This document shows, piece by piece, positions 16,786 through 24,439 of a stretch of 64,000 nucleotides of DNA. The notes beneath the pieces are model-generated. The model was not told the origin of the DNA. It searched no databases and worked only from the letters and a program-made list of their open reading frames with translations. The stretch spans positions 1 to 64,000 of the forward strand of contig NZ_DAOUCJ010000003.1 of assembly GCF_034432235.1 (NCBI RefSeq), read 5' to 3'. The position numbers and the translations under genes were made by a program. How positions within the stretch are numbered: the stretch's first letter is position 1; the number at the start of each line of letters is the position of its first letter. Source of the DNA: Thermoflexus sp. (lineage in GTDB: Bacteria > Chloroflexota > Anaerolineae > Thermoflexales > Thermoflexaceae).

Positions 16786-17160
16786 ATGCGCCATCGAGTT
16801 GCCGGGAAGACATTGAGCCGAGATAAAGACCATCGGGAAGCCCTGGCCCGGAATCTGGCGACTCAGCTCTTTCTGCATGGGGCGATCGAAACCACCGAGG
16901 CCAAGGCGAAATTCGTCCAGGCCTATGCGGAGAAATTGATCACCCTGGCCAAGCAGGCGCTGGAGGATCCTTCGAAGCAGGTGGCCGCGCGGCGGCTGGC
17001 GGCGGCTCGCCTGTATGGCCGCGAGGTGGTCAAAAAGCTTTTCGATGAGATCGCCCCGCGCTACAGGGACCGGAACGGGGGATACACCCGGATTTATAAG
17101 CTCGGATTCCGTCGAGGAGACGCGGCACCGGTGGCCCGTCTGGAGCTGGTTCAGGAATAG
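16786..17160 (+). CDS. rplQ: 50S ribosomal protein L17
   Basis: A 124-residue L17 starting MRHRVAGKTLSRDKDHREAL, with NLATQLFLHGAIETTEAKAK and the C-terminal GGYTRIYKLGFRRGDAAPVA block. It lies near the peptide exit on the 50S solvent side. It is tightly coupled to rpoA (two bases between) and followed after 132 bases by truA. Confidence 0.98.
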   Translation: MRHRVAGKTLSRDKDHREALARNLATQLFLHGAIETTEAKAKFVQAYAEKLITLAKQALEDPSKQVAARRLAAARLYGREVVKKLFDEIAPRYRDRNGGYTRIYKLGFRRGDAAPVARLELVQE

Positions 17161-17292
17161 CCTGGCCTTTTCCGAGACCTGCACAAGGGCAATGCGGCTG
17201 CTCTCCCCCGTGGGATGGGCGTCATCCCTGTCCAGCGTTGGGGCAGAGCGGGCCGGCCCCTCTTCCAAAGGCCTCCTGCCGTGGGATGCGGA

Positions 17293-18093
17293 ATGCGGAT
17301 CTGGGCAGCCCTGGCTTATGAAGGCACAAGGTATCGGGGGTTCCAGCGCCTGGCCCCGTCCCATGAGCCGACGATCCAGGGCGTTCTGGAAGCGACCCTC
17401 CAGCATCTGGCCGGAGCTCCGATCCGGGTGCGGGGGGCCGGCCGCACGGATGCGGGGGTTCATGCGTTCGGCCAGGTGGTCGCTTTTGATATCTCCTGGC
17501 GGCATTCCCTGGAGGATCTGCAGCGGGCCCTGAATGCCCTCCTGCCATTCGACATGGTGGTCTGGGCTCTGGGGGAAGCGCCGCCGGATTTCCATCCCCG
17601 TCGGGAGGCTCAGACCCGGATCTATCGCTACCTGATCTACAACGGGCCCCGGCGGGATCCTTTCGGGCGCACGCTGGCCTGGCATGTGCCGTCGCCCCTT
17701 GATGTCATGGCGATGCGTCAGGCTGCCGCCCTCTGGGTGGGGCGCCATGACTTCGGGGCGTTTGGCCGCCCCCCCAGAGGTCAGAATACTGTGCGGGAGG
17801 TCCGAAGGGCCGCCGTCGTCGCCGACGGGGAATGGGTGGCGTTTGAGATCGAGGCGGATGCGTTTCTTTATCATATGGTTCGCATTATGGTGGCGGTACT
17901 GGTCGCCATCGGCCGGGGGGAGCGGCCCCCGGAAGCGGCGGCCGCCTACCTGAGGCGACCGGATGCCTATCCAGCCCATGCGCCGGCTCCGCCGTATGGC
18001 CTCTATTTCGTGGGCGCGCGCTATGAGCGGATTTCGATTCCGCCGCCACCGAAGTTCTTGCCCGATTGCCTTCGAGGCTTGCAGGACCAATAG
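17293..18093 (+). CDS. truA: tRNA pseudouridine(38-40) synthase TruA
   Basis: TruA isomerises uridines 38-40 of the anticodon arm. The catalytic Asp is D53 in GRTDAGVHAFGQ. LNALLPFDMVVW, the RIYRYLIYN strand and FLYHMVRIMVA are also typical. The 266-residue product starts at ATG 17293 (MRIWAALAYEGTRYRGFQ); the longer frame from 17215 adds 26 residues that do not match. The L17-truA-L13-S9 order is common. Confidence 0.95.
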   Translation: MRIWAALAYEGTRYRGFQRLAPSHEPTIQGVLEATLQHLAGAPIRVRGAGRTDAGVHAFGQVVAFDISWRHSLEDLQRALNALLPFDMVVWALGEAPPDFHPRREAQTRIYRYLIYNGPRRDPFGRTLAWHVPSPLDVMAMRQAAALWVGRHDFGAFGRPPRGQNTVREVRRAAVVADGEWVAFEIEADAFLYHMVRIMVAVLVAIGRGERPPEAAAAYLRRPDAYPAHAPAPPYGLYFVGARYERISIPPPPKFLPDCLRGLQDQ

Positions 18094-18133
18094 AGCTCCG
18101 TCCATCTCAGCCTGTTGCAGGAGGGAGAGCGCC

Positions 18134-18562
18134 GTGAAAACTTACGTCACCAAGCCGGCCGATATCCGGGCGGAATGGTGGGTCGTGGATGCAACCAACC
18201 AGAACCTGGGTCGGTTGGCCAGCCGGATCGCCCAAATCCTTCGCGGGAAGCATAAGCCGTATTTTGACCCTTCGCAGGATTGCGGGGACTATGTGATCGT
18301 GATCAATGCCGCCAAGGTGGCGGTTCATCCCCGCCATCTGGAGCAGAAGGTGTATTACCGTCACAGCGGATATCCAGGCGGTTTGCGGGAAATCCCCATG
18401 CGCCGGATGTTGCAGACCCATCCCGAGCGGGTGATTCAGAGGGCGGTGTGGGGGATGCTGCCGAAGAACCGTCTGGGGCGGCGCATGCTGAAGAAGCTAA
18501 AGGTCTATCCTGGGCCGGAGCATCCGCATCAGGCCCAGCAGCCTAAACCGCTTCCCCTGTGA
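18134..18562 (+). CDS. rplM: 50S ribosomal protein L13 (GTG start)
   Basis: GTG 18134 behind GAGGGAGAG gives MKTYVTKPADIRAEWWVVDA, the L13 N-terminus; the frame upstream overlaps truA and is not conserved. The 142-residue protein carries GRLASRIAQILRGKHKPYFDP and VIQRAVWGMLPKNRLGRRML. L13 is an early 50S assembly protein and forms an operon with S9. Confidence 0.97.
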   Translation: MKTYVTKPADIRAEWWVVDATNQNLGRLASRIAQILRGKHKPYFDPSQDCGDYVIVINAAKVAVHPRHLEQKVYYRHSGYPGGLREIPMRRMLQTHPERVIQRAVWGMLPKNRLGRRMLKKLKVYPGPEHPHQAQQPKPLPL

Positions 18563-18583
18563 ATGGGTTCCGTTCGCTCAAGC

Positions 18584-18663
18584 CGGGCTTACGCTGTTTC
18601 GCTTCGGTCGGCGAGGGGGCATGGCCTTTTCCTCTCTTTTCAGAGCTCAGCAGCGTAAGCCCG
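18584..18663 (+). repeat. Perfect 13-bp inverted repeat in the L13-S9 spacer
   Basis: CGGGCTTACGCTG (18584-18596) and CAGCGTAAGCCCG (18651-18663) are perfect complements around a 54-base loop that fills most of the 140-base L13-S9 spacer. The S9 ribosome-binding site lies 30 bases beyond. The arms are too far apart for a typical terminator. They could close a leader domain that controls S9 translation. The structure is seen in the sequence; the role is inferred. Confidence 0.55.
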
Positions 18664-18702
18664 CTCCCATCGTCCACTTGATCCAGAGGGAGAGGAGCGC
18701 CT

Positions 18703-19137
18703 ATGGCCGCTGTTGTGGAAGGGCTCACTTTTGAGGCTTTCAAAGGCCGTCCTTATGTTGAGGGCGTGGGTCGACGCAAGCGGGCCGTCGCCCGGGTTCG
18801 TCTATATACGGGTGGAAGGGGAGTGTTTATTGTGAATAACAAGCCCGTGCAGGATTACTTTGTCCGCGAGCAGGATCTCCATCATCTGTTTGAGCCGCTC
18901 CGCCTGGCCGGCCTGGAAGGGAAGCTGGATGTCACGGTGAGGGTCGAGGGAGGTGGCCTCACGGGCCAGGCCGGCGCGATTCGCCTGGGGCTGGCCCGCG
19001 CCCTGCTTCTGGTGGATCCGGGTTTGCGCCCCCTGCTGAAACAGCATGGCATGCTGACCCGTGATCCTCGGGAGAAAGAGCGCAAGAAGCCCGGGCTCCG
19101 GCGCGCGCGCAAGGCACCTCAGTCGCCTAAGCGTTGA
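18703..19137 (+). CDS. rpsI: 30S ribosomal protein S9
   Basis: This 144-residue S9 has VEGVGRRKRAVARVRLYTGG and GLTGQAGAIRLGLARALL and ends with the C-terminal KKPGLRRARKAPQSPKR tail, whose last basic residues contact P-site tRNA. AGAGGGAGAGGAGC precedes the ATG. It closes the + strand ribosomal superoperon; the next gene converges on it from the - strand. Confidence 0.98.
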   Translation: MAAVVEGLTFEAFKGRPYVEGVGRRKRAVARVRLYTGGRGVFIVNNKPVQDYFVREQDLHHLFEPLRLAGLEGKLDVTVRVEGGGLTGQAGAIRLGLARALLLVDPGLRPLLKQHGMLTRDPREKERKKPGLRRARKAPQSPKR

Positions 19138-19161
19138 ATACCATGATTATGATTTCCCCGT

Positions 19162-19199
19162 GGGCCAGATGGGCTGTCCTCGGCAGGCCCGTCTGGCCC
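19162..19199 (+). terminator. Hairpin at the end of the ribosomal superoperon
   Basis: GGGCCAGA (19162-19169) pairs with TCTGGCCC (19192-19199); inner GGGC/GCCC pairs extend the stem. It lies between the converging S9 and amidase genes, where a terminator is expected. Only a weak T-rich stretch (GGGGTTTCTC) follows, so intrinsic termination is uncertain. Confidence 0.45.
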
Positions 19200-19246
19200 C
19201 GATGGGGTTTCTCTCCCCGCCCTCAACCCGAGGACACTATCCGGCT

Positions 19247-20098
19247 CTAAAGGCTCAGAATCCGCCGGAGCTCTCGAAGGACCAGGGTGGGTCGTTCGTC
19301 TCGTAAAAGGGGCAATCGAATACGGGTCCGGCGGATTTGATCGAGATCGATGGAGGCCAGGATCAGGGCTTCGTCGAAATAAGGGCCTTGCACCACCAGA
19401 TCCCCGCTCGGATCGAAAATGGTCGACCCCCCCCAGAAGTTCTGTCCATCCTCAAATCCGGCGCGGTTCACATGGATGACGAAAACGGTGAAAAGGCTCG
19501 CATAGGCCTGATTGACCAGTTCGACCCATTTTGCGCTTCCGAACTTCCCCGGAATTCCCAATCCGCGTCCCGGGCTCGCCGAGGTGAAGATCAGCACCTC
19601 CGCCCCATCCAGCCAGAGGAGGTAAGGCGGGCTGATGTGCCAGAAATCCTCGCAGATCAACAATCCGAAGCGTCCGAAGCGGGTATCGAAAGCCCGAACC
19701 TGATCCCCGGGGGCCATATCCCGGCCCTCATCGAACATCCCATAAGTTGGAAGATAAACTTTGCGATGGCGATGGATTATATGTCCCCCAGCCAGATAAG
19801 CGCCTGTCGTGTAGTAGCGCCCTCGTTCATCCATCTCCACGAACCCGACGACCAGGTCGGCCCGCCGGCTCGCTTCCAGCAGGGGCTGGAGAACCGGATG
19901 GTTCGGTTCAGGACGTATGGCCACTTCATATGTGAGATCCTGAAGCACATATCCGGTGAGGGAAAGCTCAGGGAACACGATCAGCTCGGCGCCTCGGGCT
20001 ACTGCGTCCTCAATGACCTCCAGATGTTTGTGGAGGTTGGCCTGCAGATCGCCCAGCCGTGGATAGATCTGAGCCAGACCGATTTTCAGGGCCTTCAT
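19247..20098 (-). CDS. Nitrilase-family amidase, NAD-synthase glutaminase-like
   Basis: The 283-residue protein has the carbon-nitrogen hydrolase triad: E44 in VFPELSLTGY, K113 in HRKVYLPTYGMFDEGR and C149 in LLICEDFWH. The wording of these blocks is closest to the glutaminase half of glutamine-dependent NAD synthetases, but no synthetase domain follows. It may be a stand-alone partner of a split NadE or a separate amidase. The start at 20098 is set by GGTGGAGG, and longer N-terminal frames overlap the divergent lipoprotein gene. Confidence 0.8.
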   Translation of the reverse strand: MKALKIGLAQIYPRLGDLQANLHKHLEVIEDAVARGAELIVFPELSLTGYVLQDLTYEVAIRPEPNHPVLQPLLEASRRADLVVGFVEMDERGRYYTTGAYLAGGHIIHRHRKVYLPTYGMFDEGRDMAPGDQVRAFDTRFGRFGLLICEDFWHISPPYLLWLDGAEVLIFTSASPGRGLGIPGKFGSAKWVELVNQAYASLFTVFVIHVNRAGFEDGQNFWGGSTIFDPSGDLVVQGPYFDEALILASIDLDQIRRTRIRLPLLRDERPTLVLRELRRILSL

Positions 20099-20266
20099 TC
20101 GGAGACCTCCACCATGGCCGTTTTGTGAAATAATAACCTGGGGCGGGTGTCCACCGCCAGAGGTGGTCCTGAGGAGGGAACCGACCGGCCCAAAGACCGG
20201 TGAGACGCATGCGATGCTCTTTGTTAGCCCAGTGAACGAAGCCCTGGATGGGGAGAGGTCCTGGCG

Positions 20267-21442
20267 ATGCGATCTTCCACGCGATGGGCTTGGGTTCTGG
20301 TTGTGGGAATGGCGGCCTGCACATCGATGACAAGGCCTCCCAGGTTGCTTGTCCTGTGGCATGCCCTGGACCCCGAGCGGGCTGTTGCCCTGGCCCGGCT
20401 CACAGAGGCCTATATGGCGGAGCATCCCAACATCGCGATCTATATCGAGGCGTTCCCCTCGACTCAAGAGCTGCTCAACCGGCTACAGCGGCCATCGGAG
20501 CGAGGGCCGGACCTGGTCCTGATTCCGGCGGAGGTGGTGCCGGAGCTGTGGGAGGCCGGGCGGCTGGTTCCTCTTCGCCCATGGCTGGAGGATCCGCAGT
20601 ATGGGCTATCGGCGGAGGAGCGGGAGGATCTGCTGGCTCCGGTGACCCCCGGCTCCGTTCCATTCCTGCGGGATGGGCTCATTATGTATGCGGATGAGGA
20701 TCGATTGCTGGAATCCGGTTTTGAGCAACCTCCGACGGATTGGGGAGGGATTCATCAGGTGTGCATGCGGGGAGCGCTGGATCTGAATGGGGATGGGCGT
20801 CCGGATACGGCGGGCTGGATCGCCCCGCGGGATGCGCATGTGCTCCAGGGGTGGCTGGCCCAGCGTTCCGTAGCGGATCTGAAGGGATGGGTCGAAGACC
20901 TGGCCTTCATGCTGAGGGTGGAATGCGGCCGCCTGATGGATCCCCCATCCGCGTTACAGGCTTTTCTGGAAGGCGAGACCGTGATCCTGTTCGGCCCTAC
21001 GCGCTGGCTTCCTATCCTGGAGCGGGAGGCCGAAGCCGGGCGGTTAAGGTTCCGGCTGGCCCTGGCTCCCCTGCCCGGCCCATCCGGGCAGGGGAGGGCG
21101 ATCCTGCCCGGATGGGGATGGGATCTGGCGATCACCGCCCGGGATCCGGAGCAACAAATGGCGGCATGGCGGTTCCTGCACTGGGCCGTGGGGGTCGAGG
21201 CGCAGACCCGTTGGGCACAGGATGCGCGATCGATCCCCGTTCGCCGCGCGGCCGCCATGCGATTGCGCCAGCTCACGGGCGCGGAGGCCCGGCTGGGTAT
21301 GCTGCTCCGCTGGGCGCTCCAGGGATACTGGGAGGAACCTGCAGCGGGGCAAAGTGCGCTGGATCGCCTGAATGAGGCGATCCAGCTGCTGGAAGGCGGA
21401 GCCGATGTGTCGGTCATCCTGGACCGATTGCCGCGTCCATAA
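20267..21442 (+). CDS. ABC-type extracellular solute-binding lipoprotein
   Basis: The 391-residue product has a signal peptide with a lipobox-like GMAAC (C18), then LLVLWHALDPERAVALARLTEAYMAEHP, typical of family 1 sugar-type binding proteins, and a C-terminal PGWGWDLAITARDPEQQMAAWRFLHW block. It would be anchored outside the membrane and deliver a solute, perhaps a sugar, to an importer. No permease or ATPase of that family is nearby, and the importer at 23-27 kb belongs to a different (BMP/nucleoside) class. The ligand cannot be stated. Confidence 0.75.
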   Translation: MRSSTRWAWVLVVGMAACTSMTRPPRLLVLWHALDPERAVALARLTEAYMAEHPNIAIYIEAFPSTQELLNRLQRPSERGPDLVLIPAEVVPELWEAGRLVPLRPWLEDPQYGLSAEEREDLLAPVTPGSVPFLRDGLIMYADEDRLLESGFEQPPTDWGGIHQVCMRGALDLNGDGRPDTAGWIAPRDAHVLQGWLAQRSVADLKGWVEDLAFMLRVECGRLMDPPSALQAFLEGETVILFGPTRWLPILEREAEAGRLRFRLALAPLPGPSGQGRAILPGWGWDLAITARDPEQQMAAWRFLHWAVGVEAQTRWAQDARSIPVRRAAAMRLRQLTGAEARLGMLLRWALQGYWEEPAAGQSALDRLNEAIQLLEGGADVSVILDRLPRP

Positions 21443-21492
21443 GGGCGGAATACTCGGACATCTCCACGCCTATCCGATTAGGGAGGGGAACA

Positions 21493-22293
21493 GTGGGTTC
21501 CTCCGGCGCTCATCTCGAAGTCTGGTTGCTCGCGGCCATCGAGGCCGCGCTGGCTGGCGGAGCGGTCCTTCGCGCCTGCTGGCCGATGTCCCGCCAGGTG
21601 CATGAGAAAGGGTTTCGGGATTGGGTGACCTCCGCGGATCTGGCGGCCCAGGAGGCGATCTTGACGGTTATCCGGCGCCATGGTCCGGAACATCGGATCC
21701 TGGCAGAGGAGGGAGATCACGGGCCAGCGGGCGTAGATATAGAGGAAGGGCCTGTTTGGGTTGTCGATCCCCTGGATGGGACCACAAACTTTGCCCGACG
21801 GTTTCCGTGCTTTTCGGTATCGGTCGGGCTGCTGGTGGATGGCGAGCCCGTGGTGGGGGCCATCTATGATCCGCTGAAGGATATGCTGTTCACGGGGGCG
21901 CGAGGACGCGGCGCCTTCCTGAACGGAAAGCCGATCCGGGTGAGCGAGACGGAGCGGTTAGAGCAGGCGCTGATCGGGTTGGATTGGGGACACCAGAATG
22001 AGACGCGAGAGCGAATCTTGGGGTGGCTCAGCCGGCTGGCGGTGCGCTGTCAAACCGTTCGCGCCATCGGATCCGCGGCCCTGGGGATGGCCTATGTGGC
22101 GGCCGGATGGCTCGATTTCTATTTTCACTTTGCGCTGCAACCATGGGATGTGGCTGCAGCTGCAGTGATCGTTCGCGAGGCAGGAGGAACCATTTATCAA
22201 CCGGATGGCGCGCCGTGGTCCTTCCGAAGCTCCGCCGCCGTGGTGAGCAATGGGCGGCTGGAGCGCGCGGTCTGGGCCGCTATGGGGATGTAA
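21493..22293 (+). CDS. Inositol monophosphatase family protein (GTG start)
   Basis: This 266-residue enzyme carries the complete metal-phosphatase signature: E72/E73 in LAEEGD, D92 and D95 in VVDPLDGTTNF, and D219 in LQPWDVAAA. Family members hydrolyse inositol phosphates, fructose-1,6-bisphosphate or related sugar phosphates; the sequence alone does not distinguish these. GTG 21493 follows GGGAGGGGAAC. It lies 50 bases after the lipoprotein gene and could be co-transcribed. A GC hairpin follows the stop. Confidence 0.85.
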   Translation: MGSSGAHLEVWLLAAIEAALAGGAVLRACWPMSRQVHEKGFRDWVTSADLAAQEAILTVIRRHGPEHRILAEEGDHGPAGVDIEEGPVWVVDPLDGTTNFARRFPCFSVSVGLLVDGEPVVGAIYDPLKDMLFTGARGRGAFLNGKPIRVSETERLEQALIGLDWGHQNETRERILGWLSRLAVRCQTVRAIGSAALGMAYVAAGWLDFYFHFALQPWDVAAAAVIVREAGGTIYQPDGAPWSFRSSAAVVSNGRLERAVWAAMGM

Positions 22294-22320
22294 AGCGGAG
22301 CTTCGACGCGGGAGCGAAGA

Positions 22321-22354
22321 CCCGGAGGGGGTCGGATGCCTAACCCCCTTCGGG
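22321..22354 (+). terminator. Possible terminator hairpin after the phosphatase gene
   Basis: CCCGGAGGGGGT (22321-22332) and ACCCCCTTCGGG (22343-22354) pair over 12 positions (one G-T) with a 10-base loop, 27 bases after the phosphatase stop and 25 bases before the next -35 box. There is no T-run, so termination is plausible but unproven. Confidence 0.4.
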
Positions 22355-22379
22355 AGACAGGAGCCAGGAGCCCAGCGAT

Positions 22380-22600
22380 TTGACAGATTCGCAGTTCTCT
22401 GTTAATATGGAAAAGCGCGGTGAGCACATGCGTGAAGGGAGGTCGAAGGCTGGACCGCCGGTCGGCTGAGACGCCCCGGCGGTTCTTTGTTGCCCTGGAA
22501 TCGGTCCCACGCCGTCCTCCAGGCGATCGCCAGACCCCTTCTCTCTCAACAGAAGCCCTGCTCAGGCTTCCCCCTCAAAATTTTTCGAGGAGTTCGTCCG
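22380..22600 (+). promoter_or_regulatory. Strong promoter and long leader of the cold-shock gene
   Basis: TTGACA (22380-22385), a 17-base spacer and TAATAT (22403-22408) make an almost perfect sigma-70 promoter. Transcription from about 22415 would give a leader of roughly 185 bases before the ATG at 22601. Long structured leaders are a known feature of cspA-type mRNAs, where they control stability and translation on cold shock. A 62-codon frame inside the leader has no recognisable features. Confidence 0.75.
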
Positions 22601-22822
22601 ATGTCTGAAGCGCGCATGAAGGGGACCGTTCGCTGGTTCAACCGCACCAAGGGTTACGGGTTCATCCGGCCTGATCACGGGGAGAAGGACATCTTCGTCC
22701 ACTACTCCGGGATCGCGGGGGATGGTTTCCGGAACCTGGAGGAAGGGGACCGGGTGGAATTCAGCGTCCGGCAGACCGCGAAGGGGCCACAGGCTTACGA
22801 TGTGATCCGCACATCCGCCTAA
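22601..22822 (+). CDS. Cold-shock domain protein
   Basis: A 73-residue CspA-type protein that binds single-stranded RNA or DNA. RNP1 is KGYGFI (residues 17-22) and RNP2 is IFVHY (31-35), inside MKGTVRWFNRTKGYGFIRPD. The ATG at 22601 follows CGAGGAG; an upstream ATG would add 38 residues of leader. It stands alone between its own promoter and a strong terminator, so it is a single-gene unit. Confidence 0.95.
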   Translation: MSEARMKGTVRWFNRTKGYGFIRPDHGEKDIFVHYSGIAGDGFRNLEEGDRVEFSVRQTAKGPQAYDVIRTSA

Positions 22823-22841
22823 CGGATCCTCCGTTCGCCCG

Positions 22842-22880
22842 AACAAAGGCCCTGCCTAAAGGCAGGGCCTTTGTTATTTT
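22842..22880 (+). terminator. Intrinsic terminator of the cold-shock gene
   Basis: AACAAAGGCCCTGCC (22842-22856), a TAAA loop and GGCAGGGCCTTTGTT (22861-22875) form a perfect 15-bp stem, followed by ATTTTAA. It begins 19 bases after the gene's stop codon. This is the clearest rho-independent terminator in the window. Confidence 0.9.
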
Positions 22881-23075
22881 AAGCGGGATCTGTGACCGCA
22901 GGGGCGCTTTCGCCTCGCTTGTCGGATGGCCTACATGGCACATAAAATCGAATCGCGTCCCCCCCTCCCGCATCGCCACGTTGCGGGAGGAGGTTCGGGG
23001 AACGAGAGGAGGGGCAAGCGCTTCATGCCGCATGTCTCTCCCTGGGGACAAATGGATTTGATCAGGAGGCGAAAG

Positions 23076-24263
23076 GTGGAACGGAATGCCCGGGGGATTC
23101 TACAGGTTTGGGGAGGGCGACTGGACAGGCTGACGCTCTTCCTGCGCCAATCCGTCCAGGGGGGCGCGCTGTGGGTTCCGGTCCTGGCCGTCTTCACGGC
23201 GCTGGGGATCGGGGGCATTGTGGTCGCTCTGGCCACCGGTCAGCCGCGCCTGGCCCTCCTGGCCTACCAGGGGCTCTGGGAAGGCGCCTTCGGATCCCCG
23301 AAAGCCCTCAGCGAGACCCTCGTCCAGATGACGCCTTATGTCTTGGCCGGCCTGGGCATCGCCCTGGCGTTCCACGGAGGCCTTTTCAACATCGGTGCGG
23401 AGGGGCAGCTGGCCCTGGGCGCGATCGTGGCCGCATGGATCGGCTATGCCCTCCCACCCCTGGTGGGCGGGACCATCCCGCTCTTCCTGCATGTGCCTCT
23501 GGCCATCCTGGGCGGGGCGCTGGCCGGTGCCCTGTGGGCAGCGATCCCGGGCTGGCTGAAGGCGCGCACCGGCGGGCACGAGGTCATCAACACGATTATG
23601 ATGAACTACATTGCGCTTCTCACGGCCAGCTACCTCCTGAACGGGCCCATGCGGGATCCCAGCCCGACCAACGTCGTGGCGCGGACGCCCCGGATCGCCG
23701 AGACCGCCCGGCTCCCCCGGCTGTTTGCGGACCCGGATCTCCGCCTCCATGCCGGTTTCCTGATCGCCCTCGGGATGGCCCTGCTGGTGGCCTGGCTCCT
23801 CTGGCGGACCACGCTGGGGTTTGAGATCCGGACGGTGGGGTTGAATCCCCACGCGGCCCGCTATGCCGGCATCCCGATCGTCCGGATCACGGTGCTCACC
23901 ATGGCCATGAGCGGCTTTCTGGCCGGGATGGCTGGCGCGGTGCAGGTGACCGGTCTGAATTACCGTCACGAGCTGAGTTTCAACCTGGGATATGGCTTCG
24001 ATGCCATCGCCATCGCGCTGCTGGGCAAGGTTCACCCCCTCGGGGTGGTGCTGGCGGCCTTCCTCTTCGGCGCGCTGCGCAACGGGGCCAGTCGCATGCA
24101 ATTCCTCACCCAGGTCCCGGTGGATCTGATCTCGGTGATCCAGGCGCTGATTTTAATGTTTGTGGCGGCGGAGGCGATCATCCGCGCCCTCTATCGGCCG
24201 CTCTTCCGCGGGGCGGCCGAGGCGGAACAGATGGTGCTGACCCGCGGGTGGGGGGAGCTTTGA
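23076..24263 (+). CDS. Nucleoside-type ABC importer permease (NupP/YufP family)
   Basis: A 395-residue polytopic membrane protein with the BPD_transp_2 hallmarks: GLGIALAFHGGLFNIGAEGQ, GGHEVINTIMMNYIALLTASYLL, ARYAGIP and GYGFDAIAIALLGKVHP. These are typical of the BMP-dependent importers of purine and other nucleosides. GTG 23076 lies six bases after AGGAGG; upstream ATGs (such as 22926) lie in non-conserved sequence. It is followed after 176 bases by the fused permease-ATPase, and together they form the membrane part of one importer. Confidence 0.88.
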   Translation: MERNARGILQVWGGRLDRLTLFLRQSVQGGALWVPVLAVFTALGIGGIVVALATGQPRLALLAYQGLWEGAFGSPKALSETLVQMTPYVLAGLGIALAFHGGLFNIGAEGQLALGAIVAAWIGYALPPLVGGTIPLFLHVPLAILGGALAGALWAAIPGWLKARTGGHEVINTIMMNYIALLTASYLLNGPMRDPSPTNVVARTPRIAETARLPRLFADPDLRLHAGFLIALGMALLVAWLLWRTTLGFEIRTVGLNPHAARYAGIPIVRITVLTMAMSGFLAGMAGAVQVTGLNYRHELSFNLGYGFDAIAIALLGKVHPLGVVLAAFLFGALRNGASRMQFLTQVPVDLISVIQALILMFVAAEAIIRALYRPLFRGAAEAEQMVLTRGWGEL

Positions 24264-24439
24264 GGTATGAAAGGCCTGCGATGCCCTATCCTCCCCCTTT
24301 TTCTTCTCGGTGCGTCGGAACGCGGTCCGGCGTCGCTAAGACGGAGGGGGGAGCCCCATGAGGGGATCAACAGCGCAATCTCTGTTCATGGAGGCAGGAT
24401 AGGCGTCCGGTTTCCAGACCTGTTCGGAGAGGATGCGGG

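Noticed and set aside
22420..22608. 62-codon frame in the cold-shock leader
   Set aside because: It has no recognisable motif and lies in a leader with a clear function; it ends in the cold-shock start region. A leader peptide cannot be excluded but is not supported.
24264..24439. Possible regulatory RNA between the two importer genes
   Set aside because: CTCCCCC and GGGGGAG runs could pair, but the arms are imperfect and far apart, and no known riboswitch pattern is visible.
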